64,000 nt of DNA from DATBLE01 sp963764565 (lineage in GTDB: Bacteria > Actinomycetota > Thermoleophilia > Gaiellales > Gaiellaceae), in assembly GCA_963764565.1 (NCBI GenBank), contig CAVXTD010000002.1, forward strand, positions 244,621-308,620. Direction: 5' to 3'. Below are positions 9,837 to 21,296 of this stretch, piece after piece. The first letter of the stretch is position 1. Each line of letters opens with the position of its first letter. The position numbers and the translations under genes were made by a program. The notes beneath the pieces were generated by a model that saw nothing but the letters and a program-made list of their open reading frames with translations, was not told where the DNA came from and made no database searches.

Positions 9837-9844
<8 letters not shown>
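7673..9844 (-). CDS. nuoG: NADH-quinone oxidoreductase subunit G
   Basis: Large iron-sulfur subunit of the complex I peripheral arm, 723 residues. In order it shows the [2Fe-2S] N1b ligands (CYEPRLGPPVGACRMCLCEV), the N5 motif with histidine ligand (HPLDCPVCDKGGEC), N4 (CILCYRCTRFSESV plus CPVGAL), and an N7-type cluster (CGLCPVGCN and GWLCDKG), followed by a molybdopterin-oxidoreductase-like domain. The GTG start at 9844 overlaps the nuoF stop. Downstream GTG codons are alternatives because the first 15 or so residues (Asn/Ser/Thr-rich) encode a perfect hairpin. A second palindrome is embedded in frame near the C-terminus (VPGTV, 7976-7994). Confidence 0.95.
7976..7994. repeat. GTGCCTGGCAC-core palindrome inside nuoG
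   Basis: AACGGTGCC-A-GGCACTGTT, nine-base arms with one mismatch around a single central base. It lies in frame in the nuoG C-terminal region and encodes TVPGTV in a segment of low conservation. The same core recurs at 27107, 50107, 53585 and 53681. Confidence 0.75.
9797..9824. repeat. Perfect 13-bp-arm palindrome at the nuoG start
   Basis: CACCAATTCCACG and its exact reverse complement flank a TT spacer (9810-9811). It lies inside the first codons of nuoG, downstream of the GTG at 9844, and could fold over the translation start in mRNA. Confidence 0.8.
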
Positions 9845-11163
<1,319 letters not shown>

Positions 11164-11174
<11 letters not shown>

Positions 11175-11631
11175 CGGTCTTCCCAATGCCATCGCGCAGC
11201 TCCTCGACGATCTCGCCGGCGGTCTCCGGCCGTACGTGCAGGCGGTAGGCGTGGTCGACGGCGACGACCGTAGCCCAGCCGCAGCCGCCGAGGCATTCGA
11301 CCGTGCGCAGCGTCACGTCGCCGTCCTCCGTCGTCTCACCGGCGGCGCAACCGAGCTGGGTCTCCAACGCCTCGAGCACCTGTTGAGCTCCCGCGAGTGC
11401 GCATGAGACGTTCGTGCAGACCTCGACGAGATGCCGCCCGATCGGGGCGAGCTGGAACATGTCGTAGAACGACGCGACCGCCTGGCAGTACGCGGGCGTC
11501 AGCTCCAGCGCGTCCGCCACCTCGCGGAACGCCTCCGGCGGCAGCCACCCGCCGTGTTCCTCCTGGGCGAGCCGCAGCGCCGGCAGCACCGCCGACCGGG
11601 AATCCGGATAACGGGCCGCGATCTCGGTCAC
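11164..11631 (-). CDS. nuoE: NADH-quinone oxidoreductase subunit E
   Basis: Thioredoxin-like [2Fe-2S] subunit (cluster N1a) of the NADH-dehydrogenase module, 155 residues. The four ligands appear as CTNVSC and CLGGCG, and LAQEEHGGWLPPEAFREVA is the usual N-terminal helical region. Translation starts at GTG 11631, and the stop overlaps the start of nuoF. Thirty-seven bases separate it from nuoD. Confidence 0.95.
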
Positions 11632-11668
11632 CCTCTCCGGAAAATGCGGAGCATTCTCGTCGGAGCCA

Positions 11669-12856
11669 TCAGCGATCCACTTCGCCCATGACAGAGTCGA
11701 GCGAGCCGACGATCGCGATCATGTCCGCGATCAGCGCGTCGGTCATGCAGGTCGCGGTCGCTTCGAGCGCGACGAACGACGGCGCGCGGAACTTCACGCG
11801 CCACGGCTTCGGCCCGCCGTCGGAGACGACGTAGCAACCGAGCTCACCGCGCGGCGACTCGACCACGGCGTAGACCTCGCCCTCGGGTACCCGGTACCCC
11901 TCGGTGACGATCTTGAAGTGATGGATCAGCGACTCCATCGAGGTGTGCAGCTCGTGCCGAGGCGGCAGCACGACCTTCCGGTCGTCGGCGATCCACGCGC
12001 CGCCCGGCATCCCCTCCAGGCACTGCTCGACGATCCGCACCGACTGCCGCATCTCATCCATGTGCACGCGGTAGCGGTCGTAGACGTCGCCGTTCGGGTA
12101 GACCGGAACATCGAAGTCGACCTCGCCGTAGACGAGGTACGGCTGCGCCTTGCGCAGGTCCCAGTCCACCCCTGACGCGCGCAGTACGGGGCCGGACTGG
12201 CCGAGCGCGATCGCGTCGTCGGCGGAGAGGAGGCCGATCCCACGAGTCCGCTCGAGCCAGATCTGGTTGCGGCTGAGGATCGTCTCGTACTGGTCGATCG
12301 CCTTCGGCATCAGCTCGACGAACTTGCGGCACTCGGCGAAGAACCCCGGCGGAATGTCCTCGGCAAGCCCGCCGGCCTGGAAGTAGCGGGTGTGCATCCG
12401 CGTCCCGCAGACCATCTCCGACAGATCGAGGATCAGGTCACGCTCGCGGAACGCGTACCAGAACATCGAGATCGCGCCGAGCTCGAGGGCCGACGTGCCG
12501 AGCCAGATCAGATGCGAGTGGATCCGGTTCAGCTCGCACAGAAGCGTCCGCATCCACGCGGCCTTCGGCGGGATCTCGAGCCCCAGCAGATGCTCGATCG
12601 CGAGCACGAAGACGAGCTCGTTGTTCTGGAACGACACGTAGTCGATGCGCTCCGGGTACGTGATCCCCTTCCACCACGTCTTGTGCTCCATGTTCTTCTC
12701 GAAGCCGGTGTGGAGGTAGCCGACCACCGCTTCGAGACCGACGACGTCCTCGCCGTGCAGGTCGACGATCAGCCGGAGGACGCCGTGCGTGGATGGATGG
12801 TTCGGCCCGAAGTTGACCCTGAGCACGTCCTCGAGATCGGGCGGGACCCGGAGCAT
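11669..12856 (-). CDS. nuoD: NADH-quinone oxidoreductase subunit D
   Basis: 49-kDa subunit that forms the quinone site with NuoB, 395 residues. NFGPNHPSTHGVLRL near the N-terminus includes the quinone-contacting histidine, and the C-terminus DSVMGEVDR is the canonical ending of the family. It is separate from nuoC, not fused. It is intact in one frame with ATG start 12856. Confidence 0.96.
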   Translation of the reverse strand: MLRVPPDLEDVLRVNFGPNHPSTHGVLRLIVDLHGEDVVGLEAVVGYLHTGFEKNMEHKTWWKGITYPERIDYVSFQNNELVFVLAIEHLLGLEIPPKAAWMRTLLCELNRIHSHLIWLGTSALELGAISMFWYAFRERDLILDLSEMVCGTRMHTRYFQAGGLAEDIPPGFFAECRKFVELMPKAIDQYETILSRNQIWLERTRGIGLLSADDAIALGQSGPVLRASGVDWDLRKAQPYLVYGEVDFDVPVYPNGDVYDRYRVHMDEMRQSVRIVEQCLEGMPGGAWIADDRKVVLPPRHELHTSMESLIHHFKIVTEGYRVPEGEVYAVVESPRGELGCYVVSDGGPKPWRVKFRAPSFVALEATATCMTDALIADMIAIVGSLDSVMGEVDR

Positions 12857-12925
12857 GGTCGGAATCGGGCTCGGGATCCGCGTGCCGCGATCGTAGATCG
12901 CGCTGCCGCTCGGGTGCGATCGCCA

Positions 12926-13538
12926 CTACTCCTCCCCCGAGAAGCGGACCGGCTCTCCGCCGATCGGGTAGTCCTTGCGGAGGGGGTGGCCCTCCCAGTC
13001 GTCCTCGAGCAGGATCCGCTTCAGGTTCGGATGGCCCTCGACCGGAATCCCCATCAGGTCCCAGGCCTCCCGCTCGTGCCAGTCGGCAGTCGGCCAGACT
13101 TCGACGACGCTCTGCACGGGCTCGCCGTCGTCGAGCCAGACCTGGACGCGGACGCGTCGCGCCGAAGGCGCGCCGGTGTGGCCGGGCGCCGAACGGCTTT
13201 GCCGGCGGCGCTTCCAGCCCCCGCCCGCCCTGGTCGAGGCGCAGCAGGTGGTAGTTCATCGAGAAGCGCTTCGGCTTGGGCGCGGGCACGCGGGCGAGCG
13301 CATGCGAGCCCGGCGAGTTGAGGTCGCGGCCGGACGAGGTCCCGTAGTAGCCGGCCGCAGTGCGGTCGGCCCAGCCGAGGTAGTCCGCAGCGCTGATGTC
13401 CGAGAGAAAGCGGAAGCCGAGCTCGTCGCGGAGGTGGGTGCACGCTTCGACCAGCCGAGCCGGGTCGACGACGAGGGTGGTCTCGCCGTACGCCTTCCTC
13501 GTCTCGACCAGGCCGGGTACGCGGTCGTAGGCGCTCAG
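12926..13538 (-). CDS. nuoC: NADH-quinone oxidoreductase subunit C (frameshifted, with low-complexity insert)
   Basis: 30-kDa peripheral subunit of complex I. The N-terminal half (LVVDPARLVEACTHLRDELG, then FRFLSDISAADYLG) reads in one frame. The C-terminal half (VQVWLDDGEPVQSVVEVW, then EREAWDLMGIPVEGHPNL) reads in another and stops at 12926. Between them, about 13150-13230, is a Gly/Ala/Pro/Arg-rich stretch with small hairpins (CGGCAAAGCCG, GGCGCGCC) unlike normal NuoC, and the frame changes there. No ATG or GTG is available at the 5' end. A CTG at 13538 overlapping the nuoB TGA is the nearest candidate, so the start is uncertain. Confidence 0.85.
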
Positions 13539-14116
13539 GACGCCACCCCGCGGATCTCGTACGCCGGGGGAACGCCGGCCTCGACCTTCTCGTGCAGGCG
13601 GATGATCCCCTCCATCAGCGCCTCCGGCCGGGGAGGGCAGCCGGGAACGTGCATGTCGACGGCGACGATCTTGTCGACGCCTTGGAGGATCGCGTAGTTG
13701 TTGAACATCCCGCCGGAGCTCGCGCAGGCCCCCATCGCGATCACCCACTTCGGCTCCAGCATCTGGTCGTAGATCTGGCGGAGAGGCGCGGCCATCTTGT
13801 GCGACACGCGCCCGGAGACGATCAGCAGGTCTGCCTGACGCGGCGACGAGCGGAAGGCCTCCATCCCGAAGCGCGCGATGTCGTAGCGCGACGAGACGAT
13901 CGACATCATCTCGATCGCGCAGCACGCGAGGCCGAACGTGTCGGGCCACATCGACTTCGTCTGCGACCACAGCACGGCCTTCTCGAGCGTGGTCAGCATC
14001 AGCCTCTCCTCGAGCTCCTCCACGCCGAGCTCGCGCTCGAAGACACCGGGCCCCTTTCCCGTCCAGAGCACGCGCTCGGACTGGAGGCCGTAGTCGCGGA
14101 GGCGCTTCACCGCCAT
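13535..14116 (-). CDS. nuoB: NADH-quinone oxidoreductase subunit B
   Basis: Subunit carrying cluster N2, the last Fe-S centre before quinone, 193 residues. The adjacent-cysteine motif in FGLACCAIEMM plus MGACASSGGMFNNY and VPGCPPRPEALM give all four ligands. ATG at 14116 (MAVKRLRDYG) overlaps the nuoA stop by ten bases. It is intact. Confidence 0.96.
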   Translation of the reverse strand: MAVKRLRDYGLQSERVLWTGKGPGVFERELGVEELEERLMLTTLEKAVLWSQTKSMWPDTFGLACCAIEMMSIVSSRYDIARFGMEAFRSSPRQADLLIVSGRVSHKMAAPLRQIYDQMLEPKWVIAMGACASSGGMFNNYAILQGVDKIVAVDMHVPGCPPRPEALMEGIIRLHEKVEAGVPPAYEIRGVAS

Positions 14117-14469
14117 TCCAGTGCGCCCTTCCGCCAGATGTAGACGTACGCCAGCGCGAGGATGACGACGAAGAACAGGAGCTCGAAGAAGGCGAACCAC
14201 CCGAGTGCATTCAGCGTCACCGCCAGTGGATAGAGAAAGACGATCTCGATGTCGAAGACGATGAAGAGCATCGCCGTCAGGTAGAAGCTGACGGTGAAGC
14301 GCTGCTGCGGCGGCGGGCCGGTCGAGACTCCGGACTCGAACGGGATCGTCCGCGCCCGCGTTCGCCCCGACGGCTTGGTCGAGAGGACGAACGAGAAGAC
14401 GACCATCGAGGTCGGGATTGCGAAGGCAAGCAGCCCGTAGATCAGGAACGGCAGCCAGCTGTCGAGCAC
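14107..14469 (-). CDS. nuoA: NADH-quinone oxidoreductase subunit A
   Basis: First gene of the complex I operon and a three-helix membrane subunit, 120 residues. The family motif around the first loop (IPFESGV) and FIVFDIEIVFLYPLAV are clear. I start at GTG 14469 because a strong GGAGGA ribosome-binding site lies just upstream. The open frame continues another 69 bases through Gly/Ser-rich sequence that is unlikely to be translated. The operon promoter must lie in 14470-14632, shared back to back with the Fe-S carrier gene. I could not identify convincing -35/-10 boxes there. Confidence 0.95.
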   Translation of the reverse strand: MLDSWLPFLIYGLLAFAIPTSMVVFSFVLSTKPSGRTRARTIPFESGVSTGPPPQQRFTVSFYLTAMLFIVFDIEIVFLYPLAVTLNALGWFAFFELLFFVVILALAYVYIWRKGALEWR

Positions 14470-14632
14470 GCTCGAACTTCCTCCTCCGTAGCCTCCGCCG
14501 GCGGACACTAGCACCACGCCGTCCGACGCACGAAGCAAGCGAGAAACCGCTCAACGATGCGTGCAGCGAGTGTCACAAAGTCGAGCCCTCGCGGCTCTTC
14601 GAATGCGCGCGTCGGCTGCTACGATGCGAGCG

Positions 14633-15040
14633 ATGGCCACAGTCGAAGATCCCACCACGCTCGTCGGCCTGACCGAGCGCGCCGCGGCCAAGATCAGTGA
14701 GCTTCTGGCCGAAGAGCCGGAAGGCGAGGCCTCTGTGCTGCGGGTCGCGGTCCAGGGCGGCGGGTGCTCCGGGTTCGAGTACGCACTCGGTTTCGACAGC
14801 GGCGCCCAGGAGGGCGACCTCGAACTCGACGCCCACGGTGTACGCGTCGTCGTCGACCCATTCAGCGCCCCCTATCTGCGGGGCGCACAGATCGACTTCC
14901 TCGACGGCCTCCAGGAGTCCGGGTTCAAGATCGACAACCCGAACGTCTCCTCGGCCTGCGGTTGCGGGCACTCGTTCCAGGTCGAAGAGGGCGACGCTCC
15001 CGAGAGCGTCGGCGGCTGCGGCTCCGGCTGTAGTCACTAA
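14633..15040 (+). CDS. erpA: A-type iron-sulfur carrier (HesB/IscA/ErpA family)
   Basis: Small scaffold/carrier that delivers Fe-S clusters to apoproteins, 135 residues. The three conserved cysteines are in GGGCSGFEYALGF and SSACGCGHSF. The C-terminus extends into a Gly/Cys tail (GGCGSGCSH) that adds possible ligands. ATG 14633 (MATVEDPTT) is chosen as the start, and ATG 14624 is possible. It is divergent from the complex I operon, whose many Fe-S clusters make it a sensible neighbour. The erpA/iscA distinction is not certain. Confidence 0.9.
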   Translation: MATVEDPTTLVGLTERAAAKISELLAEEPEGEASVLRVAVQGGGCSGFEYALGFDSGAQEGDLELDAHGVRVVVDPFSAPYLRGAQIDFLDGLQESGFKIDNPNVSSACGCGHSFQVEEGDAPESVGGCGSGCSH

Positions 15041-15081
15041 CGATCGCTCCCGCGATCGCTAGCGAGTAGGTTGCTCTGCGG

Positions 15082-16470
15082 ATGAGCGCAAGAACTGGCT
15101 TCGCGTTGCCGTCGTCGGGTCCGGGCCTGCCGGGTTCTACGCGGCCGGGCACCTGCTCGAGTCCGACCTTCCGAGTCGAGGTGGACATGATCGAGCGGCT
15201 GCCGACGCCGTGGGGTCTCGTCCGGTTCGGAGTCGCGCCCGACCACCCGAAGATCAAGGCGGTCTCACGGGCGTTCGAGCGGATCGCCGGGCGGCCGGGC
15301 TTTCGCTTCCTCGGCAACGTCGAGGTCGGCCGCGATCTCCACCACGAGGACCTCGTCCGGCTCTACGACGCCGTCGTCTACGCCGTCGGCGCCCAGACCG
15401 ACCGCCGCATGGGCATTCCCGGCGAGGATCTGCCCGGCTCGTGGGCGGCGACCGAGTTCGTCGCCTGGTACAACGGCCACCCCGACTACCAGGAGCTCCA
15501 GTTCGACCTATCGGGGGACCGCGCGGTCGTGGTCGGGGCCGGGAACGTCGCCCTCGACGTCGTCCGGATGCTCGCGCTTGCCCCGGAGGAGATCCGACCG
15601 ACCGACACGACCGACGCGGCGATCGAGGCGATCCTCGGCTCCGGATTGAGGGAGATCGTGCTGCTCGCCCGGCGCGGCCCGGCGCAGGCGGCGTTCACGA
15701 CACCTGAGCTCAAGGAGCTCGGCGAGCTCGCCGATGCGGACGTGATCGTCGACCCGGCCGACCTAGAGCTCGACCCCGTCAGCGAAGCCTCGCTCGCCGG
15801 CGACACGAACGCGCGCCGGAACGTCGAGGTGCTTCGGGAGTACGCGGTTCGCGAGCCGGCCGGCAAGCGGCGAGCGATCCGGCTGCGGTTTGCGGTCTCA
15901 CCCGTAGCGATCCACGGCGACGGAAAGGTGGAAAGCATCGAGGTCGTACGCAACGAGCTGGTCGCGGACGACTCGGGCAGCATCCGCGCGATCGCCACCG
16001 ACGAGCGCGAGACGATTCCCTGCGGCATCGTCTTTCGCAGCGTCGGCTACCTCGGCGTCAGGCTACCGGGGGTGCCGTTCGACGACTCACGGGCGACGAT
16101 TCCGCACCGCGAGGGACGGGTCGTGGACGAGCAGGGCGAGCAGGTGGCCGGCGTCTATTGCACGGGCTGGATCAAGCGCGGCCCCAGCGGCGTGATCGGG
16201 ACGAACAAGAAGGATGCGACCGAGACGGTCGAGCTCCTGCTCGAGGACGCCCGCGCGGGGCGGCTCGCGCACGGCGAGCCATCCCCGACCTTCGAGACCG
16301 TCGAGGAGCTTCTCGCCTCCCGCGGAGTCGAGTACGTCAGCTACGCGGGTTGGGAGGCGATCGACGCGGAGGAGCAGGCCCGCGGTGCGCCGCAGGGGCG
16401 CCCGCGGATCAAGCTCTCCACCTGGAACGAGTTGAAGGCTGCGGCACGAGGGGCCGCTGCCCGCCGCTGA
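15082..16470 (+). CDS. fprA: FprA-type ferredoxin-NADP+ reductase (frameshifted N-terminus)
   Basis: Adrenodoxin-reductase-like flavoprotein that moves electrons between NADPH and ferredoxin. The FAD fingerprint reads in one frame as LRVAVVGSGPAGFYAAGHLL (about 15096-15155). One extra base near 15172 then shifts to the long frame starting VEVDMIERLPTPWGLVRFGV. The NADP-binding loop VVVGAGNVALDVVRML and the C-terminal GWIKRGPSGVIGTNKKDA are typical. The exact start is unclear because the first codons are also out of register with the ATG at 15082. Repaired length is about 460 residues. Confidence 0.88.
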   Translation: MSARTGFALPSSGPGLPGSTRPGTCSSPTFRVEVDMIERLPTPWGLVRFGVAPDHPKIKAVSRAFERIAGRPGFRFLGNVEVGRDLHHEDLVRLYDAVVYAVGAQTDRRMGIPGEDLPGSWAATEFVAWYNGHPDYQELQFDLSGDRAVVVGAGNVALDVVRMLALAPEEIRPTDTTDAAIEAILGSGLREIVLLARRGPAQAAFTTPELKELGELADADVIVDPADLELDPVSEASLAGDTNARRNVEVLREYAVREPAGKRRAIRLRFAVSPVAIHGDGKVESIEVVRNELVADDSGSIRAIATDERETIPCGIVFRSVGYLGVRLPGVPFDDSRATIPHREGRVVDEQGEQVAGVYCTGWIKRGPSGVIGTNKKDATETVELLLEDARAGRLAHGEPSPTFETVEELLASRGVEYVSYAGWEAIDAEEQARGAPQGRPRIKLSTWNELKAAARGAAARR

Positions 16471-16512
16471 GCGAGACCGGTTGCGCCTTGCAGCCGCGGT
16501 TAGACTCGGGGC

Positions 16513-17844
16513 ATGGCGCAAACCGAGGAACGGCGGGAGCTGTGGGGCGGCGAGACACGCAAGGCGGTCGCCAACTTCCCGGTCTCGGGCGAGCCGATTC
16601 CGGCCGCGGTCGCGCGCTGGCTCGGGCGGATCAAGGCCGCTGCTGCCCGTGTGAACGCCGAGCTCGGCCTGCTCGACGCGGATAAGGCGGAGCGAATTGC
16701 CGCCGCGGGCGACCGGATCGCCGCCGGCGAGCTCGACGACCAGTTCCCGATCGACGTCTTCCAGACCGGATCGGGCACGTCTTCGAACATGAACGCGAAC
16801 GAGGTGATGGCGACTCTCGCCGGCGAGGACGTGCACCCGAACGACGACGTCAACATGGGGCAGTCGTCGAACGACATCTTTCCCTCCGCTGTGCATCTCG
16901 CCGCGCTCGATCGGCTGACGAACGATCTACTGCCGGCTCTGCGGCAGCTCGGAGACTCGCTCGCTGCGAAGTCCGCCGAGTTCGACGACGTCGTCAAGTC
17001 GGGCCGGACGCACTGGATGGACGCCGTGCCGGTCACGCTCGGTCAGGAGTTCGCGGGGTATGCGGCGCAGGTTCGGCAGGGGATCGCCCGGGTCGAGGCG
17101 ACCCTGGAGCGCGTCGGCCAGATCCCGCTCGGGGGCACGGCCGTCGGAACCGGTCTGAACACGCACCCGGAGTTCGCCGAGCGCGTCCGGGCACGTCTGT
17201 CGCAGGAGACGGGCCTCGGCGTTCTCCCACCGGCCGACTTCTTCGAGGCGACAGGTGCACGCGACGGTCTCGTCGAGGCATCGGCCGCGCTCAAGGTCGT
17301 CTCGGTCTCGCTGACAAAGATCGCGAACGACCTGCGGTTCCTCGGCTCCGGCCCGCGCGCCGGGCTCGCCGAGATCTTCCTGCCCGAGCTCCAGAAGGGC
17401 AGCTCGATCATGCCGGGCAAGGTCAACCCCGTCATCCCCGAGGTCGTCACCCAGGTGGCCGCCCAGGTGATCGGGAACGATGCTGCGATCGGGATCGGCG
17501 GCATGCAGGGGCACTTCGAGCTGAATGTCTTCGTGCCGCTGATCGCGCGCAACCTGCTCGACTCGATCGGCCTGCTCGCGAGCGCGTCGCGGCTGCTCGC
17601 CGAGAAGTGCGTCGATGGGATCGAGGCGAACCGCGAGCAATGCGAGCGGTACGCCGAGCTCACCCTGTCGGCCGCGACCGCCCTCAACCCGTACATCGGC
17701 TACGACAAGGCCGCCGAGATCGTCAAGGCGGCGGCGGCATCGGGGCGCTCGCTCCGCGAGGTCGCCCGCGAGGCGGGAGTCGAGGAAGCAGTGCTCGACG
17801 AGGCGCTCGACTACCGAAAGATGGCCAAGCCTCACTCCGCCTGA
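16513..17844 (+). CDS. fumC: Class II fumarate hydratase
   Basis: Iron-independent fumarase that interconverts fumarate and malate in the TCA cycle, 443 residues and full length. The superfamily signature GSSIMPGKVNPVIPE and the upstream substrate loops (GSGTSSNMNANEV, NMGQSSNDIFPS, GRTHWMDAVPVTLGQE) are all present. GKVNP plus the FumC-like loops separate it from argininosuccinate lyase and aspartase, although aspartase is the closest alternative. Confidence 0.95.
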   Translation: MAQTEERRELWGGETRKAVANFPVSGEPIPAAVARWLGRIKAAAARVNAELGLLDADKAERIAAAGDRIAAGELDDQFPIDVFQTGSGTSSNMNANEVMATLAGEDVHPNDDVNMGQSSNDIFPSAVHLAALDRLTNDLLPALRQLGDSLAAKSAEFDDVVKSGRTHWMDAVPVTLGQEFAGYAAQVRQGIARVEATLERVGQIPLGGTAVGTGLNTHPEFAERVRARLSQETGLGVLPPADFFEATGARDGLVEASAALKVVSVSLTKIANDLRFLGSGPRAGLAEIFLPELQKGSSIMPGKVNPVIPEVVTQVAAQVIGNDAAIGIGGMQGHFELNVFVPLIARNLLDSIGLLASASRLLAEKCVDGIEANREQCERYAELTLSAATALNPYIGYDKAAEIVKAAAASGRSLREVAREAGVEEAVLDEALDYRKMAKPHSA

Positions 17845-17874
17845 GCGCCCGAGGCTCGGCCGGCAGGCCGGCTC

Positions 17875-17904
17875 TTGACACGTGGGTGTCGCGGGGCGTA
17901 TAAG
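17875..17904 (+). promoter_or_regulatory. Sigma-70-type promoter for the Asp-box secreted protein
   Basis: TTGACA (17875-17880) and TATAAG (17899-17904) are separated by 18 bases. This is the best consensus-like promoter in the window. It lies downstream of fumC and about 150 bases ahead of the ATG at 18055, so it implies a 5' leader of roughly 140 bases. Confidence 0.75.
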
Positions 17905-18054
17905 CCGCCCGACACGTGAGGGCCGATCCGGCCCCGCTGGAGAGGGGAGAGCGCTCGTTGGGTCCGACGGTCGCCTTGAGATCGGCTCGCGAAGTCTCCT
18001 CGCTGTCCAGCGGTGCCGGTTGTCGGCGAGGCGATGACCAATTGGGAGGGGAAG

Positions 18055-21000
18055 ATGCGAGGTAGGCGTAAGACCGCTGTGTGGGCGGCTGGGCTCACGG
18101 CGCTGGCGACTGTGACGGCGCTCGCGCTCGTCTTGGTGCTGGGCGGCTCCGAGCACGAGCCGTTCAGGTCGAAGTTCGCGGGCGGCGATCCCGACAAGGC
18201 GCAGGCCAGTAACGCCGCAGCCGTTCCCGGCGAGGGTCCCGCCGACGGCTGGGACGCCTATCTGGAGGCGGCAAAGACCTATCCGGCGGACACAGTCCCG
18301 CCGGCGGTGGTCGACAAGGCCGAGACGACGTTCGAGAAGATCAGGGACTGGGACGCGAGGAACGGCGACAAGGGCGCGAAGGGCCACAAGTGGCAGCTGT
18401 ACGGCCCGACGAAGGACGCGACCCAGCCGGGTGTGACGGCCTTCTCGGGGGCGACGAACAGCACGGCGAGCCGCGTGACGGCCCTCCTGGTCTCCCCCGA
18501 CTGCGGCTCGAGGGGCAGGTCCGACTGCCGCGTCTGGGCCGGAGTCTCAGGCGGCGGCGTCTGGCGAACGGACAACGCTCTCGCCGACAATCCGAACTGG
18601 AAGCAGCTCAAGCCGGACCAGCTCGACCAGAACTCGGTCGGGGCGCTCACGCTCGATCCGACCGACAAGAAGGGCAAGACGATCTACCTCGGGACGGGCG
18701 AGGGCAACCGCTGCTCGTCCGGGTGCGAGCAAGGCGTCGGCGTCTACAAGTCGACGAACGGCGGCGACAAATGGCAGAAGCTCGGCGCTGCGTGCGTCAG
18801 CAACGGGACGTACGCGTGCGTCAGCCCGGGCCAGGATGCGTTCCTCGGCCGCGGGATCAACTCGATCGTCATCGACCCGCAGAACGCGAATCACATCTTC
18901 GTCGGTTCGGCGCAGGGAGTCCGCGGGCTCTCGCACGTGATCGGCAACGGCGGCCAGACTCGCCTGTCGCCGGGTGCGAACGCTCCCGGTCTCTACGAGT
19001 CGACCGACGGCGGAGCGACGTTCACCGAGGTCTGGGACGGCAACAACCCGGCCTCGTTCGGGGTGACGGACGTCGGCCTCGATCCGCTCAACCCCGGCGT
19101 CGTCTACGTGTCGGCGTTCGATGCCGGCGTGTGGCGTCGCGACGCCGGCGCCGGGCAGACGGCGTTCAGCCAGGTCTTCGCGCCGCAGTTCGCGGCCGGA
19201 GCCGGGATCGACCGGACGATGTTCGCGCTGACCGTGAAGAACGGTCAGACGAGGATCTACCTCACCGACGGCACCGCCAACGGCGGTGGGATCAGCGGCG
19301 CGCTCGCGTCGAACTTCTGGCGCACCGACAACGCAAATCAGTCGGCGGCGAGCCTGCTCGCCTCGCAGGCTGCGGGGGCGACTCCGCCGGACCCGGCGAC
19401 GCACACGTTCCCGGCGACCTACAGCGGCTGGCAGAACCTGACGTCGAAGACGACCTCGAATCCGTACTTCGCCACTGACGACTTCTGCACCGGCCAGTGC
19501 TGGTACGACGAGGACGTCTACACGCCGGCCGGCATGCCGGACACGGTCTACGTGATCGGCTCGAACGAGTACGGCGAGCAGCCGTGCGACACGAAGGGCG
19601 TCGGCTGCGGCAACGGCCGCTCCAACGGTCGCGAGGTGCTCTACTCGAACACGGCAGGGGATCCGGACGGCTCGGCGACCGGCGCTGCCGCGCTGCGCAC
19701 GTTCACCGACCTCTCCTACGACGCACAGAACACAACCGCACCGTGGTGCGCGTACGCGCCTTACGGTCTGACGTTCTGCGACCGCGCGCCGAACGGGATC
19801 CATCCCGACCAGCACGCGATCGCGATCAACCCGGGCAATCCGACCCAGATCTTCGAGGGCTCGGACGGCGGCATCATCCGGACGAGCGGGACGTTCACCG
19901 ACCTCTCGGCGCAGTGCGACACGCCGGGACGGAACGGCGGCGGGCCACTGCCGACCACCTCGGGAAGCTACACCGCGTGCAAGCGGCTCCTGTCCAGGGC
20001 GCCGACGCTGATCGAGCACATCGACAAGAAGCTGAGCAGCACGCTTCAGTTCATCAACGTCGCGATCAACCCGTCCGACGAGTGCAAGGTGACCGGAGGA
20101 ACACAGGACAACGGCACCTGGACGAACCTCGACGGGTGCAACAACAAGACGTGGACGCAGATCATCTACGGCGACGGTGGCAACGCCGGCTACGACGCGA
20201 CGCAGCCGACGTGGCGGTTCAACGAGTTCACGAGCGGGTTCAGCGACTCGAACTTCCGTGACGGCGACCCGGAGCGGTGGGTGATCACCTCCGCCCCGAT
20301 CGTCAACAGCGGTGAAGCCGTCGCCTTCTACTGGCCGCAGATCGGCGATCCGAACCCGGCCCCGGCACGCACCCGATCTACTCGGGCGCGCAGCACGTCT
20401 GGCGGACCTGGCCTTCGGCGCCGGCCATCCCGGCAACGTGCCGCAGGACACGACCCCGGACATCGCCTACTACGAGGCGAACTGCCCCGAGTTCGTGACC
20501 TTCGGCGGCGATCCGAACTGCGGCGACTACATGCCGCTCGGAGGCCCGTCGGGAAGCGACACGCCCGGCGATCTGACCGGGACGGTCTACGGAGGCGACC
20601 GCACGGGCGGCTCGATGTCGTGGCTGGCCCGCGACGGCGCAGACCACGGCACGCTCTGGGCGGCGACCTCGGCCGGCCGGATCTTCGTGACCCACAACGC
20701 CGACGCGGCGGATCCGGCGACGGTGCTCTGGCACAGGATCGACAACGCCGGCTCACCGACCCGGTTCCCGAGCGGGATCTACGTCGACCCGGCCAACACC
20801 GGTCACGCGTGGGTCAGCTACTCGGGCTACAACGCCGTCACGCCGTCGACTCCCGGCCACGTGTTCGAGGTTCGGGAGAACGGCTCGGCCCCGGGTTCGG
20901 GGATCTTCACGAACCTGAACGTCGAGGCCGGCACGTCCGCGTTCCCGACACCGACGAACGACGGCGACCTGCCGGCGAGCGACGTCGTCCGCGACGACGC

Positions 21001-21227
21001 GTCGCACACGCTGTACGTGTCGACGGACTTCGGCGTGCTCCGCGGTGACAAGGACGGGAAACGCGGCTGGCACGTCACGGCCGGCATGCCGCGCTACGAG
21101 GTGATGCACCTCGAGATCCGGCCGTCGTCTCGGGTTCCGACGTGCACTGGTCGGCAGGCACTGCAAGCCGGTGCTGTACGCCGCGACGCATTCGCAGGGG
21201 ATCTGGCAGATGAAGGTGGACAAGTAG
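18055..21227 (+). CDS. Large secreted Asp-box (BNR) beta-propeller protein (three frameshifts)
   Basis: Predicted extracellular protein of about 1,050 residues. The start at ATG 18055 has a GGGAGGGG ribosome-binding site and a signal/anchor helix (TAVWAAGLTALATVTALALV). Repeated Asp-box motifs (STNGGDKW, STDGGATF) and many Gly/Asp-rich strands indicate sialidase- or Vps10-like propellers. The chemistry is unknown, and no catalytic sialidase residues were identified. The frame is lost near 20360 and 20410 (single missing G's, judging from the conserved surroundings) and again near 21140. The final segment reads LYAATHSQGIWQMKVDK and stops at 21225-21227. It is followed by a strong terminator. 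The protein at 22790-24794 is similar. Confidence 0.8.
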
Positions 21228-21248
21228 ATCCGCTCAAGTAACCACGAA

Positions 21249-21283
21249 GCGAAGAGGGCCGCCGGCAGGGCGGCCCTCTTCGC
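21249..21283. terminator. Bidirectional intrinsic terminator
   Basis: A perfect 15-base stem (GCGAAGAGGGCCGCC) closes a five-base loop between the convergent genes ending at 21227 and 21297. Its stem sequence is nearly the same as those at 24818-24850 and 35501-35536. Confidence 0.85.
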
Positions 21284-21296
21284 GTTCAGGAGACCG